Assembly: GCF_041060425.1 (NCBI RefSeq) | Contig: NZ_JAULBC010000012.1 | Location: forward strand, 70,705-134,704 | Reading direction: 5' to 3' | DNA length: 64,000 nt | DNA from: Danxiaibacter flavus | GTDB taxonomy: Bacteria > Bacteroidota > Bacteroidia > Chitinophagales > Chitinophagaceae | Part shown: positions 34,901 through 43,918 of the stretch, in pieces | Position numbering within the stretch: the first letter of the stretch is position 1 | Layout of the letters: the number at the start of each line of letters is the position of its first letter | Notes under the pieces: model-generated | The model's database searches: none | The model's input: the letters and a program-made list of their open reading frames with translations, nothing else | What the model was told of the DNA's origin: nothing | Translations under genes and position numbers: made by a program

Positions 34901-37900
34901 ATGAAAAAATTACTGGTCTTATTGTTCTTCACAACCTGCTTTTGTTTGCAGACAAAGGCTCAGCAATTCACTGCTTCCGGCAGTGTTGTTGATGAGTATG
35001 GCAGGCCGCTGCAGGGTGTTACCATAAAATCCAAAAGAACTGCTGCTACCGTAGTTTCGGGAGACGGTGGCTTATACAGCATCCAGGCACAGCCGGGAGA
35101 TGTATTACAATTCAATTATCCAAACTATAATGCCTTTACTGCAACAGTTCACGATTCATCTTTCGTGATTGCAGTGAAACTGACGCACAACGTTTTTGAA
35201 TCGCCCGATTCTGTAAATGTTTTGTATGAAGTAAAAAGGACTGACAAGATCCTGGGATCTGTTGCAAGTATTTACACCAATCAGTTAACAACCACGCCAT
35301 CATCATTATATGCGTACGCATTAACAGGAAGATTGCCCGGATTATACACGCAACAGACAAGAGGCTGGCAGTCCAGCAACTCCGGCGCACTGGTGCAGCA
35401 GGATGTTGACGGATTATACTATCCCAACAAAAAAGGATTGGGCGGTCCTAATGATAATACTGAAATAAACATGACGTTGCGCGGTCAGCAGCCTGTAACG
35501 ATTGTTGACGGTGTACAAAGAGATATTTATACAATTGATCCTGAGAACATTGAATCAGTTTCTGTTTTGAAAGATGGATTGTCAACAATTTTACTTGGAC
35601 AGAGAAGTTCAAGAGGTGTTGTACTGGTAACGACAAAGAAACCGGTTTCAGGAAAACCGCATGTTTCATTAACTGCACAAACAGGCGTTCAAACGCCGCT
35701 GGGTTTGCCCGATCCGCTGGCCGCCTATCAATATGCATACCTGTATAACGAAGCACAGTCAAATGAGAACAAGCAACTTTCGTACACAGAAGCAGATTTT
35801 AAAGCGTACAGGGATCACACTGATCCTTATGGTCATCCTGATGTTAACTGGTTCAATACAATTCTTAAGAAAAGTTCTACCATCAGCAGGTATAGTCTGA
35901 ACGTCACCGGTGGCGGTGGCGCTGCACGATATGCTGTTGGCCTCAGCTATCTTGGCGATAATGCACTGTTTAATGGCAGCAATCCCGCTTACGAAACCAA
36001 TGCAACCATCAAGCGCTACACCATCAACTCAAATATTGATGTGGATGTTACAAAGGAGTTCAACGTAAAACTGCAGATGTTTGCAAGAGTGCAGGAGGAT
36101 AATCAACCGGGTGCTACAACAGACGCTATCATCAGCCAGATGTACACTACACCAAATAATGCCTACCCGGTTTACAATCCGGATGGTTCATTTGGTGGTA
36201 CACAGGCTTATCCTAAAAACCTGTATGCACAACTAACGCAGTCCGGCTATATGCAGGGCTATTCAAGAGATATCTTTTCCAACCTTGACCTGAATTATAA
36301 GTTCGACAAATTTGTTCCTGGTCTTTGGGCGAAAGTGCAAAGCAATATTTCTGTATTCGGTTCTAACACAACAGACAGGTCAGCCGGTGTGCCTTCCTTT
36401 AAATTTTCCGTAAGCGGCAATGATACTACGTACAACAGGTATGGAGCATTTACTGACCAGGTGAATAATTTCAATCTTACTTACAGCGCCCAATTCTGGT
36501 ATTTGCAGGGTGCATTGGGTTATACACGCTCCATTAAAAAGAACAACTTTACGGTAAAAGCTTTTTACGACAGGTATGAAAGCATTTTCAACTACGATCT
36601 GCCTGAAACCAATCAGAACGTTGCCCTTGCCGGTTCCTATGATTACGACGGAAAATATTTTGCCGAAGCGGCGGTTAACTATAGCGGCAACGACCGTTAT
36701 CCGCCGGGCAAACAATTTGGTTTGTTCTACGCAGCCGGATTAGGTTGGAACATTGCACGCGAGAATTTTATTAAAGACAATATCAGCTGGATCAACAGGC
36801 TGAAATTACGCGCCACTTATGGCAAAACAGGAAATGATAATGTTGGTTATTTTACCTGGCGCGAATCGTACCAGTTAAATATTGTAAACCCAACTTATCC
36901 GATTGGGATCAACAGGGCTTCACAGGCGGTTACACAACAAAATATCCTGGCTAACCCCAATGTTACCTGGGAAAAAGGCGACAAGTTCAATGTTGGATTG
37001 GACGCGGCTTTCTTTAAAAACAGGTTCCTGTTCACAGCAGATTATTATAACGACAGGTATTCTGATCTGTTGCAATATCGCGGAAAACAAACAGCGCTGA
37101 TTGGTATCGGTTATCCGCTTGAGAACCTGGGCATCAATAATTATTCAGGTGTGGAGTTGACTGCTACTTACCAGGATCACGTAAAAGATTTCAATTACGC
37201 CATTTCCGGTAATGTATCCTTCCAGCAATCAAGGGTTGTCTACAGCAATGAAATAGAACAGAAATATCCATGGAACGTGCGTACAGGTCAGCCAGTGGGA
37301 ATGACATTCGGATATATTTCGCAGGGATTGATCCAAACGCAGAAAGAAGCAGAATCAAGCCCACACCCCGCAGGCTATACTATGCAGCCCGGTGATATAA
37401 AATATGCCGACCTGAATGGTGATGGTTTGATCAACCAGTATGATCAGGCCGCCATCGGAGAGAAAAAACCATTGATCTTTTACGGTGTAACCGGCAATAT
37501 CAGTTACAAAGGTTTTGATATAAGCGTATTGCTGCAAGGCGTGGGAAATCGCAGGTATATATTAAATGATTATTCGTTCGGCTCAGGCACACAGCAAGGC
37601 TATAGCTACATTGTTGGCAGATGGACGCCTGAAACAGGAACCGCTTCCACATTCCCAAGACTTACGCCGGGTATTAATACCAACAATGATGTAACCAGCA
37701 CCTGGTGGCAACGTTCGGGTAATTACTTCAGGTTAAAGAATGCTGAGATTGGCTACTCATTGCCTTACCGCGTGGTTAACAGGCTTAAGTTGAATGCAGT
37801 GCGATTCTTTGCTAACGGACTCAACTTGTTGACGCACGCAGATTTTTCGCGTGTTGATCCTGAAGTATACGGACAGGTTTATCCCAATCAGCGTATCATA

Positions 37901-37927
37901 AATTTTGGTGTTAACGTCAAGTTTTAA
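34901..37927 (+). CDS. divergent SusC-family TonB-linked receptor
   Basis: 1008 residues from the Met opening MKKLLVLLFFTTCFCLQTKAQ; twelve codons upstream were trimmed. The CarboxypepD_reg-like domain (about 23-95: SGSVVDEYGRPLQGVTIKSK) is present, but the usual VVVGYGxxKK TonB-box segment is replaced by SVNVLYEVKRTDKILGSVAS. The plug begins with the atypical YTNQLTTTPSSLYAYALTGRLPGLY and has VSVLKDGLSTILLGQRSSRGVVLVTTKK. The barrel and the terminal FGVNVKF are normal. It is followed 9 bp later by a SusD gene. The altered TonB-box region could mean contact with a different TonB protein. Confidence 0.9.
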   Translation: MKKLLVLLFFTTCFCLQTKAQQFTASGSVVDEYGRPLQGVTIKSKRTAATVVSGDGGLYSIQAQPGDVLQFNYPNYNAFTATVHDSSFVIAVKLTHNVFESPDSVNVLYEVKRTDKILGSVASIYTNQLTTTPSSLYAYALTGRLPGLYTQQTRGWQSSNSGALVQQDVDGLYYPNKKGLGGPNDNTEINMTLRGQQPVTIVDGVQRDIYTIDPENIESVSVLKDGLSTILLGQRSSRGVVLVTTKKPVSGKPHVSLTAQTGVQTPLGLPDPLAAYQYAYLYNEAQSNENKQLSYTEADFKAYRDHTDPYGHPDVNWFNTILKKSSTISRYSLNVTGGGGAARYAVGLSYLGDNALFNGSNPAYETNATIKRYTINSNIDVDVTKEFNVKLQMFARVQEDNQPGATTDAIISQMYTTPNNAYPVYNPDGSFGGTQAYPKNLYAQLTQSGYMQGYSRDIFSNLDLNYKFDKFVPGLWAKVQSNISVFGSNTTDRSAGVPSFKFSVSGNDTTYNRYGAFTDQVNNFNLTYSAQFWYLQGALGYTRSIKKNNFTVKAFYDRYESIFNYDLPETNQNVALAGSYDYDGKYFAEAAVNYSGNDRYPPGKQFGLFYAAGLGWNIARENFIKDNISWINRLKLRATYGKTGNDNVGYFTWRESYQLNIVNPTYPIGINRASQAVTQQNILANPNVTWEKGDKFNVGLDAAFFKNRFLFTADYYNDRYSDLLQYRGKQTALIGIGYPLENLGINNYSGVELTATYQDHVKDFNYAISGNVSFQQSRVVYSNEIEQKYPWNVRTGQPVGMTFGYISQGLIQTQKEAESSPHPAGYTMQPGDIKYADLNGDGLINQYDQAAIGEKKPLIFYGVTGNISYKGFDISVLLQGVGNRRYILNDYSFGSGTQQGYSYIVGRWTPETGTASTFPRLTPGINTNNDVTSTWWQRSGNYFRLKNAEIGYSLPYRVVNRLKLNAVRFFANGLNLLTHADFSRVDPEVYGQVYPNQRIINFGVNVKF

Positions 37928-37936
37928 GAGACAAAT

Positions 37937-39598
37937 ATGAAAAAGTACCTAACGATATTGTTTTTCCTTGCGGGTTGCCTTGTGGTGGTTAGCTCCTGCA
38001 GAAAATATGAAACAGTTCCGGTTGAAACGGTAACCAAAGATTATATATGGGATACAAAAGATTCCAATGGCGTGTATGCCAGTCAGTACCTGTTTTCTAT
38101 TTATTCTTCGCTGCCTGATGGTGCAAACCGCATTGGCAGGGACTTTTTGGATGCAGGTTCCGATGATGCAGTAACCTCACAAACATCAACAGCGCCTGTT
38201 ACATTGCTTGCAACAAACGGGATCACCATTTTTAATAATCCCGATGATGCATGGGCCAGAAGCTACGCAGGCATCAGGCAGGCAACTAATTTTCTAAACA
38301 ATTTTAGCGTAGTGCCGCTGAAGAATGCGAATGAGAAACGCTCCTGGTTTGGTGAAGCAAGAGTGTTGCGTGCTTTCTTTTATTGGGAGCTGGTGAAAAG
38401 ATATGGCGGCGTTCCGATCATTGGCGATTCATTAAAAACGCTTGATGATAACATTGAAATTCCGCGTAGTTCTTTTGAGACATGCGTTAACTACATCGTA
38501 AAAGAATGCGATAGAGCTAAGGACAGTCTGCGCGATGATCCCGTTGATGATGGTAATTACGGCCGCTTTACAAAAGCCGGCGCCATGGCTTTGAAAGCGC
38601 ACGTTTTGTTGTATGCTGCAAGTCAGTTGTACAACGGCGGCAATGTGGGCGATTCACTGAATGGATATGCAAGCTATGATGCCAACAGATGGAAGCTGGC
38701 TGGTGATGCAGCTAAAGCCATCATGGACCAGGGTGTATATAGTTTGCAGCAAGAGTTTCTCGACATCTTTATTATTCAACGCAGCCAGGAAGTGATCTAT
38801 GGCAAAACCAATACGCTTGGCAAACCAGTTGAAACGCTGAACGGACCTATCAACTATTCTACAGCACCTGCGTCCGGGAATACAAGTCCTACGCAAGAGC
38901 TGGTGAATGCATTCGGTATGAACAATGGCCTTGAGATCAACGATCCGGGTTCGGGATACGACAGTACAAATCCCTATCTAAACAGGGATCCGCGTTTGGG
39001 TTATACTGTGCTGTACAATGGTGCACAATGGTTAAGCACTGCGCTGCAAACCTTTAATGGCGGTGTTAACAGGCCGGGTGGAGCAACAGTTCAAACGCAA
39101 ACCGGTTATTACATGCGCAAATTCATGGGCCGTTTTGAGAACACCACCAATTATGAAGATCATTACCACGACTGGATCTATTTCCGCTATGCAGAAGTGT
39201 TGCTGAACTACGCAGAAGCAATGAATGAATTCGCGGGACCAACGGCTGATGTATTTACCGCAGTGGAGAGCATCAGGCAACGTGCCGGTTTAAATCCTTA
39301 TGCATTGGATCATAGCATTTCAAAAGATTCGCTGCGCACGATTATCCGCAATGAAAGACATAAAGAGTTTGCTTTTGAAGAACAACGTTACTGGGATATC
39401 CGTCGCTGGAAAATTGCCGGAAAGATCTATAACAGCGGACTGCATGGCATAAGCATCACACAAACAACCACCGGATTAATGTACAAAGTTGCTCCGGCCT
39501 TAAACTCAGCATTTGATGAATCTAAAATGTATTTCTACCCAATTCCATATAATGAAGTGGTGAGCAATGCTAAAATGAGACAAAATCCGGGATGGTAG
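37937..39598 (+). CDS. SusD/RagB-family lipoprotein
   Basis: 553 residues, with the lipidated cysteine in CLVVVSSC (about C21). The family core (EARVLRAFFYWELVKRYGGVPIIGD) and C-terminal signature (NERHKEFAFEEQRYWDIRRWKIAG, FYPIPYNE, MRQNPGW) are present and complete. It lies 9 bp after the divergent SusC and 47 bp before the next SusC. It is a paralogue of the SusD at 31679. It should form the lid of one of the two adjacent SusC channels; which one cannot be decided from order alone, although the immediately upstream SusC is the conventional partner. Confidence 0.93.
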   Translation: MKKYLTILFFLAGCLVVVSSCRKYETVPVETVTKDYIWDTKDSNGVYASQYLFSIYSSLPDGANRIGRDFLDAGSDDAVTSQTSTAPVTLLATNGITIFNNPDDAWARSYAGIRQATNFLNNFSVVPLKNANEKRSWFGEARVLRAFFYWELVKRYGGVPIIGDSLKTLDDNIEIPRSSFETCVNYIVKECDRAKDSLRDDPVDDGNYGRFTKAGAMALKAHVLLYAASQLYNGGNVGDSLNGYASYDANRWKLAGDAAKAIMDQGVYSLQQEFLDIFIIQRSQEVIYGKTNTLGKPVETLNGPINYSTAPASGNTSPTQELVNAFGMNNGLEINDPGSGYDSTNPYLNRDPRLGYTVLYNGAQWLSTALQTFNGGVNRPGGATVQTQTGYYMRKFMGRFENTTNYEDHYHDWIYFRYAEVLLNYAEAMNEFAGPTADVFTAVESIRQRAGLNPYALDHSISKDSLRTIIRNERHKEFAFEEQRYWDIRRWKIAGKIYNSGLHGISITQTTTGLMYKVAPALNSAFDESKMYFYPIPYNEVVSNAKMRQNPGW

Positions 39599-39645
39599 AA
39601 AATTTCAAACAGATCAATATCTGCAATGCATATAAAAGAATAAAC

Positions 39646-42600
39646 ATGAAAAAAATTTTTTCATACATATCAATATTACTTCTTTGCCTGGTGTTTGCTT
39701 CCTTCGCAAATGCGCAGACCGTTAAAGGCACTGTGAAGGACGCAGCAGGGCCGCTCGCAGGTGCTTCCGTTATAGAAAAAGGCGTGAAGACAAACGGAAC
39801 AGCCACTGACGAAGAAGGCAATTTTTCTTTAACATTAAAAGGCAATAGCAGAACGCTACTGGTTACAAGTGTTGGTTTTGCAGCGCAGGAGGTGAAGCTG
39901 TCTGCCTCGCAAAGATCTGTAGAGATCATTTTGCAGGCGAACGAACAAGGTCTTGACCAGGTCGTGGTAGTTGGTTACGGAACGAAGAAGCGTGTAACCA
40001 ATACTGGTGCCGTTAGTTCCATTTCGGGTGATGCGATCAGGCGCGTACCTACTTCCGCCGTGCAGAATACATTGCAGGGTAAGGTGCCGGGCGTATTTTC
40101 TGTTCAGCGTGGTGGTCAGCCGGGTAAAGATGCGTCAGACTTCTTCATCCGTGGTGTAAGTTCATTGAATCCTGATGGTAATAAACCACTGATCATTGTG
40201 GATGATATTGAATATACTTATGAGCAATTGGCCCAGATCAACGTGAATGAAATTGAAAGCATTTCGGTCTTGAAAGATGCATCAACTACTGCAGTGTATG
40301 GTATTAAAGGTGCGAATGGTGTGCTTATCGTAAAAACCAGGAGAGGCTCTTCCGGTGCTCCGCAGGTAAATGTGCGTGTTGAAGGCGGTGCCAACTCACC
40401 AACGCGTGTGCCTAAGTTTTTAAATGCTTATCAGTCTGCTTCACTTGTGAACGAAGCCTACAAGAATGACGGATTGAATCCCATGTTTACGGACTATCAG
40501 TTGCAGCAATACAAATCACATTCAAACCCATATATCTATCCTGATGTAGACTGGTATAACGAAGTGTTCAAGAAAAATTCATTGCAGGCGAATACGAACG
40601 TGGATATTTCCGGAGGAACAGAAAGCGTACGTTATTTTATCTCCGCAGGGGCGTTTACACAGAATGGTAATTTGAAAGATTTTTCAGATCCAAGAAACCA
40701 GGGTGTGTACAACAACTATTTTTATCACCGTTATAATTTCCGAAGTAACCTTGATATACAGGCTACCCGTACAACTAAATTAAGACTGGATGTATCCGGC
40801 AGGTTTGGACAGATCAATGAGCCATTGTTCTATCCAAATACTACTGCCAACAGCATTATGTCTGAAATCTATAACTACCAGATCATAACGCCATATGCTG
40901 CACCTGTCCTTAATCCTGATGGAAGTTACGCATATGCCTATGGTCCTAACCTTACTAACGTACCCACGCTTAATGCAAGGCTGGCGACATTGGGATATAC
41001 AAGAAACAGCAGAACGGATTTTAATGCATTGTTTGACGTAAACCAGCGTTTTGATTTTATCACCAAAGGGTTGTCTGCCCAGATCCGTGTTGCTTATGCA
41101 GGAACGAATGATATCACCAGAACACAGTCACGCACAAGTACACCGCCTGCTTATCACTATGATTCAACCGGTGGCTATACACTTGATAAGAACAATTTGT
41201 ACCAGCTGGCCCCATTCTCCCTGTCAGGCAGCAACAATCTTTTTGACAAGCGCCTGAATCTGCAGGGCTTTGTTAACTACGACCGAAGCTTTGGTGTTCA
41301 TCATTTATCAGCAATGGCTTTGGTGAACCAGGAATCATATGTGGCAAAGAATGGCAAGTCACTGGATGTGCCGCAGAAATTGCGTGGTTTTACCATGAAA
41401 CTTGATTACGATTACAAACAGAAATACCTGGTCAACTTTAACGCAGCCTACAATGGGTCTGACCGTTTCAGCAGCGGTCACCGTTATGGGTTCTTCCCTG
41501 CGGGAAGTGTTGGTTGGAACCTGGCGCGTGAAGACTTCTTCAAAAATACATTTCCTGTTTTCCAGTTGTTTAAGCTCCGCGCTTCTTACGGATTGGTAGG
41601 ATCTGATGCCGTTGTTGATAACCGCTACCTGTACCAGCAGGTTTATGCAAGAGGCAACTATTATTACTTCGGCACGAACGCCAATTCAAGCCAGGGCATT
41701 TATGAAGGTGGACTTGGAAACCCTTTTATTACCTGGGAAAAATCAAGAAAGAAAGATGTGGGTTTAGATATAAACATGTTGAAAGATAAACTGTCAATTT
41801 CTTTTGATTATTTTGACGAGTTCAGGTATGATCAGTTGTTTTATCCGGGTTCTGTACCGAATATTATTGGTGTGGGCCTGGCAAGACAAAATCTTGCGCA
41901 GGTGCGTAACCACGGTTACGAAGGTTCTGTCCGTTTCCAAAGTACAGTTGGAAAAGTGGCATATGATATCACCGGTGTATTCTCTTACGCCAAGAACAAA
42001 ATTGTTTACCAGGATGAACCCAACCAGGCTTATCCATGGTTGGCGAGAACGGGGCATCCTATCGGTCAGCCGTTTGGTTATACAGCAGTTGGTTTTTATA
42101 CCAGCCAGGATGATATCACCAAAAGTCCGAAGCCAAATATTGATCCATCAACCATCAGACCGGGTGATCTTAAATATGCAGACTTAAATGGTGATGGTGT
42201 AATAGATGAGCGTGACCAGGGCCCGATTGGCAAACCAAATATTCCGAACCTGAATGCAGGTATCACGCTTGGGGTACATTACAAAGGACTTGATTTGAGC
42301 ATTCTCTTCCAGGGTGCATTTGACTATAGCTTCCAGGTAACGGGAATTGGTATCCAGCCTTTCCAAAGTCAATGGCAACCGATCCACGAATTAAGATGGA
42401 CAGAAGCGAATGCGGCAAATGCAAAGTTTCCAAGATTGAGTACAGACGCATCGTATGAAAGTAGCCCTACGGCATATCCATCCAGCTTTTGGTTAGTTAA
42501 CGCCATGTATGTGCGTATGAAGACAGTTGAGCTGGGTTATCAGTTGCCAAAGAAATTATTACCATTCAGAATAAACAACGCGAGGTTTTATTTCAGTGGA

Positions 42601-42726
42601 TATAACCTGTTAACATGGACAAACTTTAAGCTGTATCAACAAGATCCGGAGGTTGCGTCTAATACAGTGGGTGATGCATATTTGAATCAGCGAGTGCTGA
42701 ATGTGGGTTTGCAACTGGGGCTGTAA
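39646..42726 (+). CDS. SusC/RagA-family TonB-linked receptor, last gene of the run
   Basis: 1026 residues from the Met opening MKKIFSYISILLLCLVFASFANAQ; the longer frame overlaps the preceding susD stop codon and was trimmed. It has the CarboxypepD_reg domain (VKGTVKDAAGPLAGASVIEKG), the canonical VVVVGYGTKKR segment, plug motif ISVLKDASTTAVYGIKGANG and a complete barrel ending NVGLQLGL. No SusD follows; a strong terminator begins 22 bp after the stop codon. Its partner SusD is therefore upstream (37937 or 31679), the reverse of the usual C-then-D order. Confidence 0.94.
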   Translation: MKKIFSYISILLLCLVFASFANAQTVKGTVKDAAGPLAGASVIEKGVKTNGTATDEEGNFSLTLKGNSRTLLVTSVGFAAQEVKLSASQRSVEIILQANEQGLDQVVVVGYGTKKRVTNTGAVSSISGDAIRRVPTSAVQNTLQGKVPGVFSVQRGGQPGKDASDFFIRGVSSLNPDGNKPLIIVDDIEYTYEQLAQINVNEIESISVLKDASTTAVYGIKGANGVLIVKTRRGSSGAPQVNVRVEGGANSPTRVPKFLNAYQSASLVNEAYKNDGLNPMFTDYQLQQYKSHSNPYIYPDVDWYNEVFKKNSLQANTNVDISGGTESVRYFISAGAFTQNGNLKDFSDPRNQGVYNNYFYHRYNFRSNLDIQATRTTKLRLDVSGRFGQINEPLFYPNTTANSIMSEIYNYQIITPYAAPVLNPDGSYAYAYGPNLTNVPTLNARLATLGYTRNSRTDFNALFDVNQRFDFITKGLSAQIRVAYAGTNDITRTQSRTSTPPAYHYDSTGGYTLDKNNLYQLAPFSLSGSNNLFDKRLNLQGFVNYDRSFGVHHLSAMALVNQESYVAKNGKSLDVPQKLRGFTMKLDYDYKQKYLVNFNAAYNGSDRFSSGHRYGFFPAGSVGWNLAREDFFKNTFPVFQLFKLRASYGLVGSDAVVDNRYLYQQVYARGNYYYFGTNANSSQGIYEGGLGNPFITWEKSRKKDVGLDINMLKDKLSISFDYFDEFRYDQLFYPGSVPNIIGVGLARQNLAQVRNHGYEGSVRFQSTVGKVAYDITGVFSYAKNKIVYQDEPNQAYPWLARTGHPIGQPFGYTAVGFYTSQDDITKSPKPNIDPSTIRPGDLKYADLNGDGVIDERDQGPIGKPNIPNLNAGITLGVHYKGLDLSILFQGAFDYSFQVTGIGIQPFQSQWQPIHELRWTEANAANAKFPRLSTDASYESSPTAYPSSFWLVNAMYVRMKTVELGYQLPKKLLPFRINNARFYFSGYNLLTWTNFKLYQQDPEVASNTVGDAYLNQRVLNVGLQLGL

Positions 42727-42747
42727 CTGACGGCTATCACATTATTG

Positions 42748-42794
42748 AAAACATTTCTCGAATACGGTATAACCGGGCAGAGAAATGTTTTTTT
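42748..42794 (+). terminator. rho-independent terminator of the SusD...SusC operon
   Basis: AAAACATTTCTC (42748-42759) pairs with GAGAAATGTTTT (42780-42791), running into a seven-T tract. It lies right after the last SusC gene. Confidence 0.85.
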
Positions 42795-42804
42795 GTTTGC
42801 GCTC

Positions 42805-42875
42805 TGCTTTTTGCGCTCTGCTGAGCCTCCAGGCTCCGCAGCCTTGTTTTATCGCCTGTGGCGATTGGTATAAAG
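42805..42875. repeat. intergenic repeat family B
   Basis: GCGCTCTGCTGAGCCTCCAG then GCTCCGCAGCCTTGTTTTAT and the hairpin ATCGCCTGTGGCGAT. Same order and words as the unit near 5153-5200. Confidence 0.75.
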
Positions 42876-42934
42876 CATAAATAGAGACAAGCAATTAAAC
42901 AGAATAATTTAGTTGCAGACTGAACGGAGCGAAG

Positions 42935-43325
42935 GGTTTAAACCATATAAGTAACGTGTTGGCCGCACCAACATTTCTTTGTAAGCAACTGATAAAGCTT
43001 AAAGCCCAAAGCCTAAAACCCAAAGCTAACCGAAGCGAAGTTTTTTGAACCGTACAAGGTATATAAGAGCGCACAAGAAGTTACGCCGGAGGTCCATTAT
43101 GGCTAGAGCTGCATACATTTACCCAGCCAGTTTGTGCCCTTCACCATTGACCATTCACTATTCACTAGATGTATAGAATAATTTACTTGTTCGACCGGCT
43201 TCAGAAATAGTGAGACAACTGCACTTTCAACCGAGGCTGAAGGCCTCGAAGCACTAGCATGGGGCAACGCCCTATGAACAAAATGCAAAAGGCGGATAAG
43301 CCCTGTAAGGGGCGAAAGCAAAGAA
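42935..43325. repeat. composite repeat E-F-D, inverted relative to 17371-18090
   Basis: E part 42940-43065 (AAACCATATAAGT, TTTCTTTGTAAGCAACTGAT, AAAGCTTAAAGCCCAAAGCC, CCGAAGCGAAG). F part about 43110-43175 (TTTGTGCCCTTCACCATTGA, CCATTCACTATTCAC). D part about 43225-43320 (CCGAGGCTGAAGGCCTCG, CATGGGGCAACGCCCTATG, AAGCCCTGTAAGGGGC). This is the same module in reverse complement and in single copy. Confidence 0.8.
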
Positions 43326-43918
43326 CGGCATCCCTTTTTCCTGCAAAAATTGTTGCGTGTATGCACCCCAATTATTCGTAAATCAGCAGGGAAAAAATCA
43401 CGTGAAACACCACGGCACATCTTGCCTTTTTTGACCAATATTGGCTCACTTTACTCTTCCATTACTCTCTGTTTACCAACACTTTACTTTAAATTTTCCG
43501 CAAACGTTTGAGTGAGTATTATCACGTTTTCATATGTTCAGAATACTTACCTTGACGCTCATTGATTGCATTTGACAACCCTTAACCAAACATGTAACTG
43601 TCATATGAAAAAAATACAATCACATAGCAAACGGATATCACACCTGGCTTCCCGAACCCTTAGACGCTCTTTGCCCAATGTGTGTGAGAGCTTGCGAAAG
43701 TAAGTTGTGCCGGGTGAGCGTGAAGATCATTTCTCTTAATCATACAAACCACCGACACCTATTTTGTAACCCTAAAATGAATGCCCATGACATAAACTCA
43801 ACACACCCAAAAAAAGACAGCGGTGTTCCCGCACCGCCGCCTGATTCGCTTTCCGCCTTCTAGTACCGGAAAGCAGATTTGCCTAAACAATTTATTTAAT
43901 GCAAAATCACCTAAATGT
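43326..43918 (+). other. intergenic region upstream of the second paralogous SusC pair
   Basis: No convincing gene. A 32-codon frame (43604-43702) has no support. The last 40 bp (about 43879-43918; GCCTAAACAATTTATTTAAT, AAAATCACCT) nearly match the leader before the SusC at 226. No consensus promoter was found. Confidence 0.5.

Noticed and set aside
43604..43702. 32-codon frame MKKIQSHSKRISHL...
   Set aside because: Short, basic, without conserved features; probably chance or a remnant.
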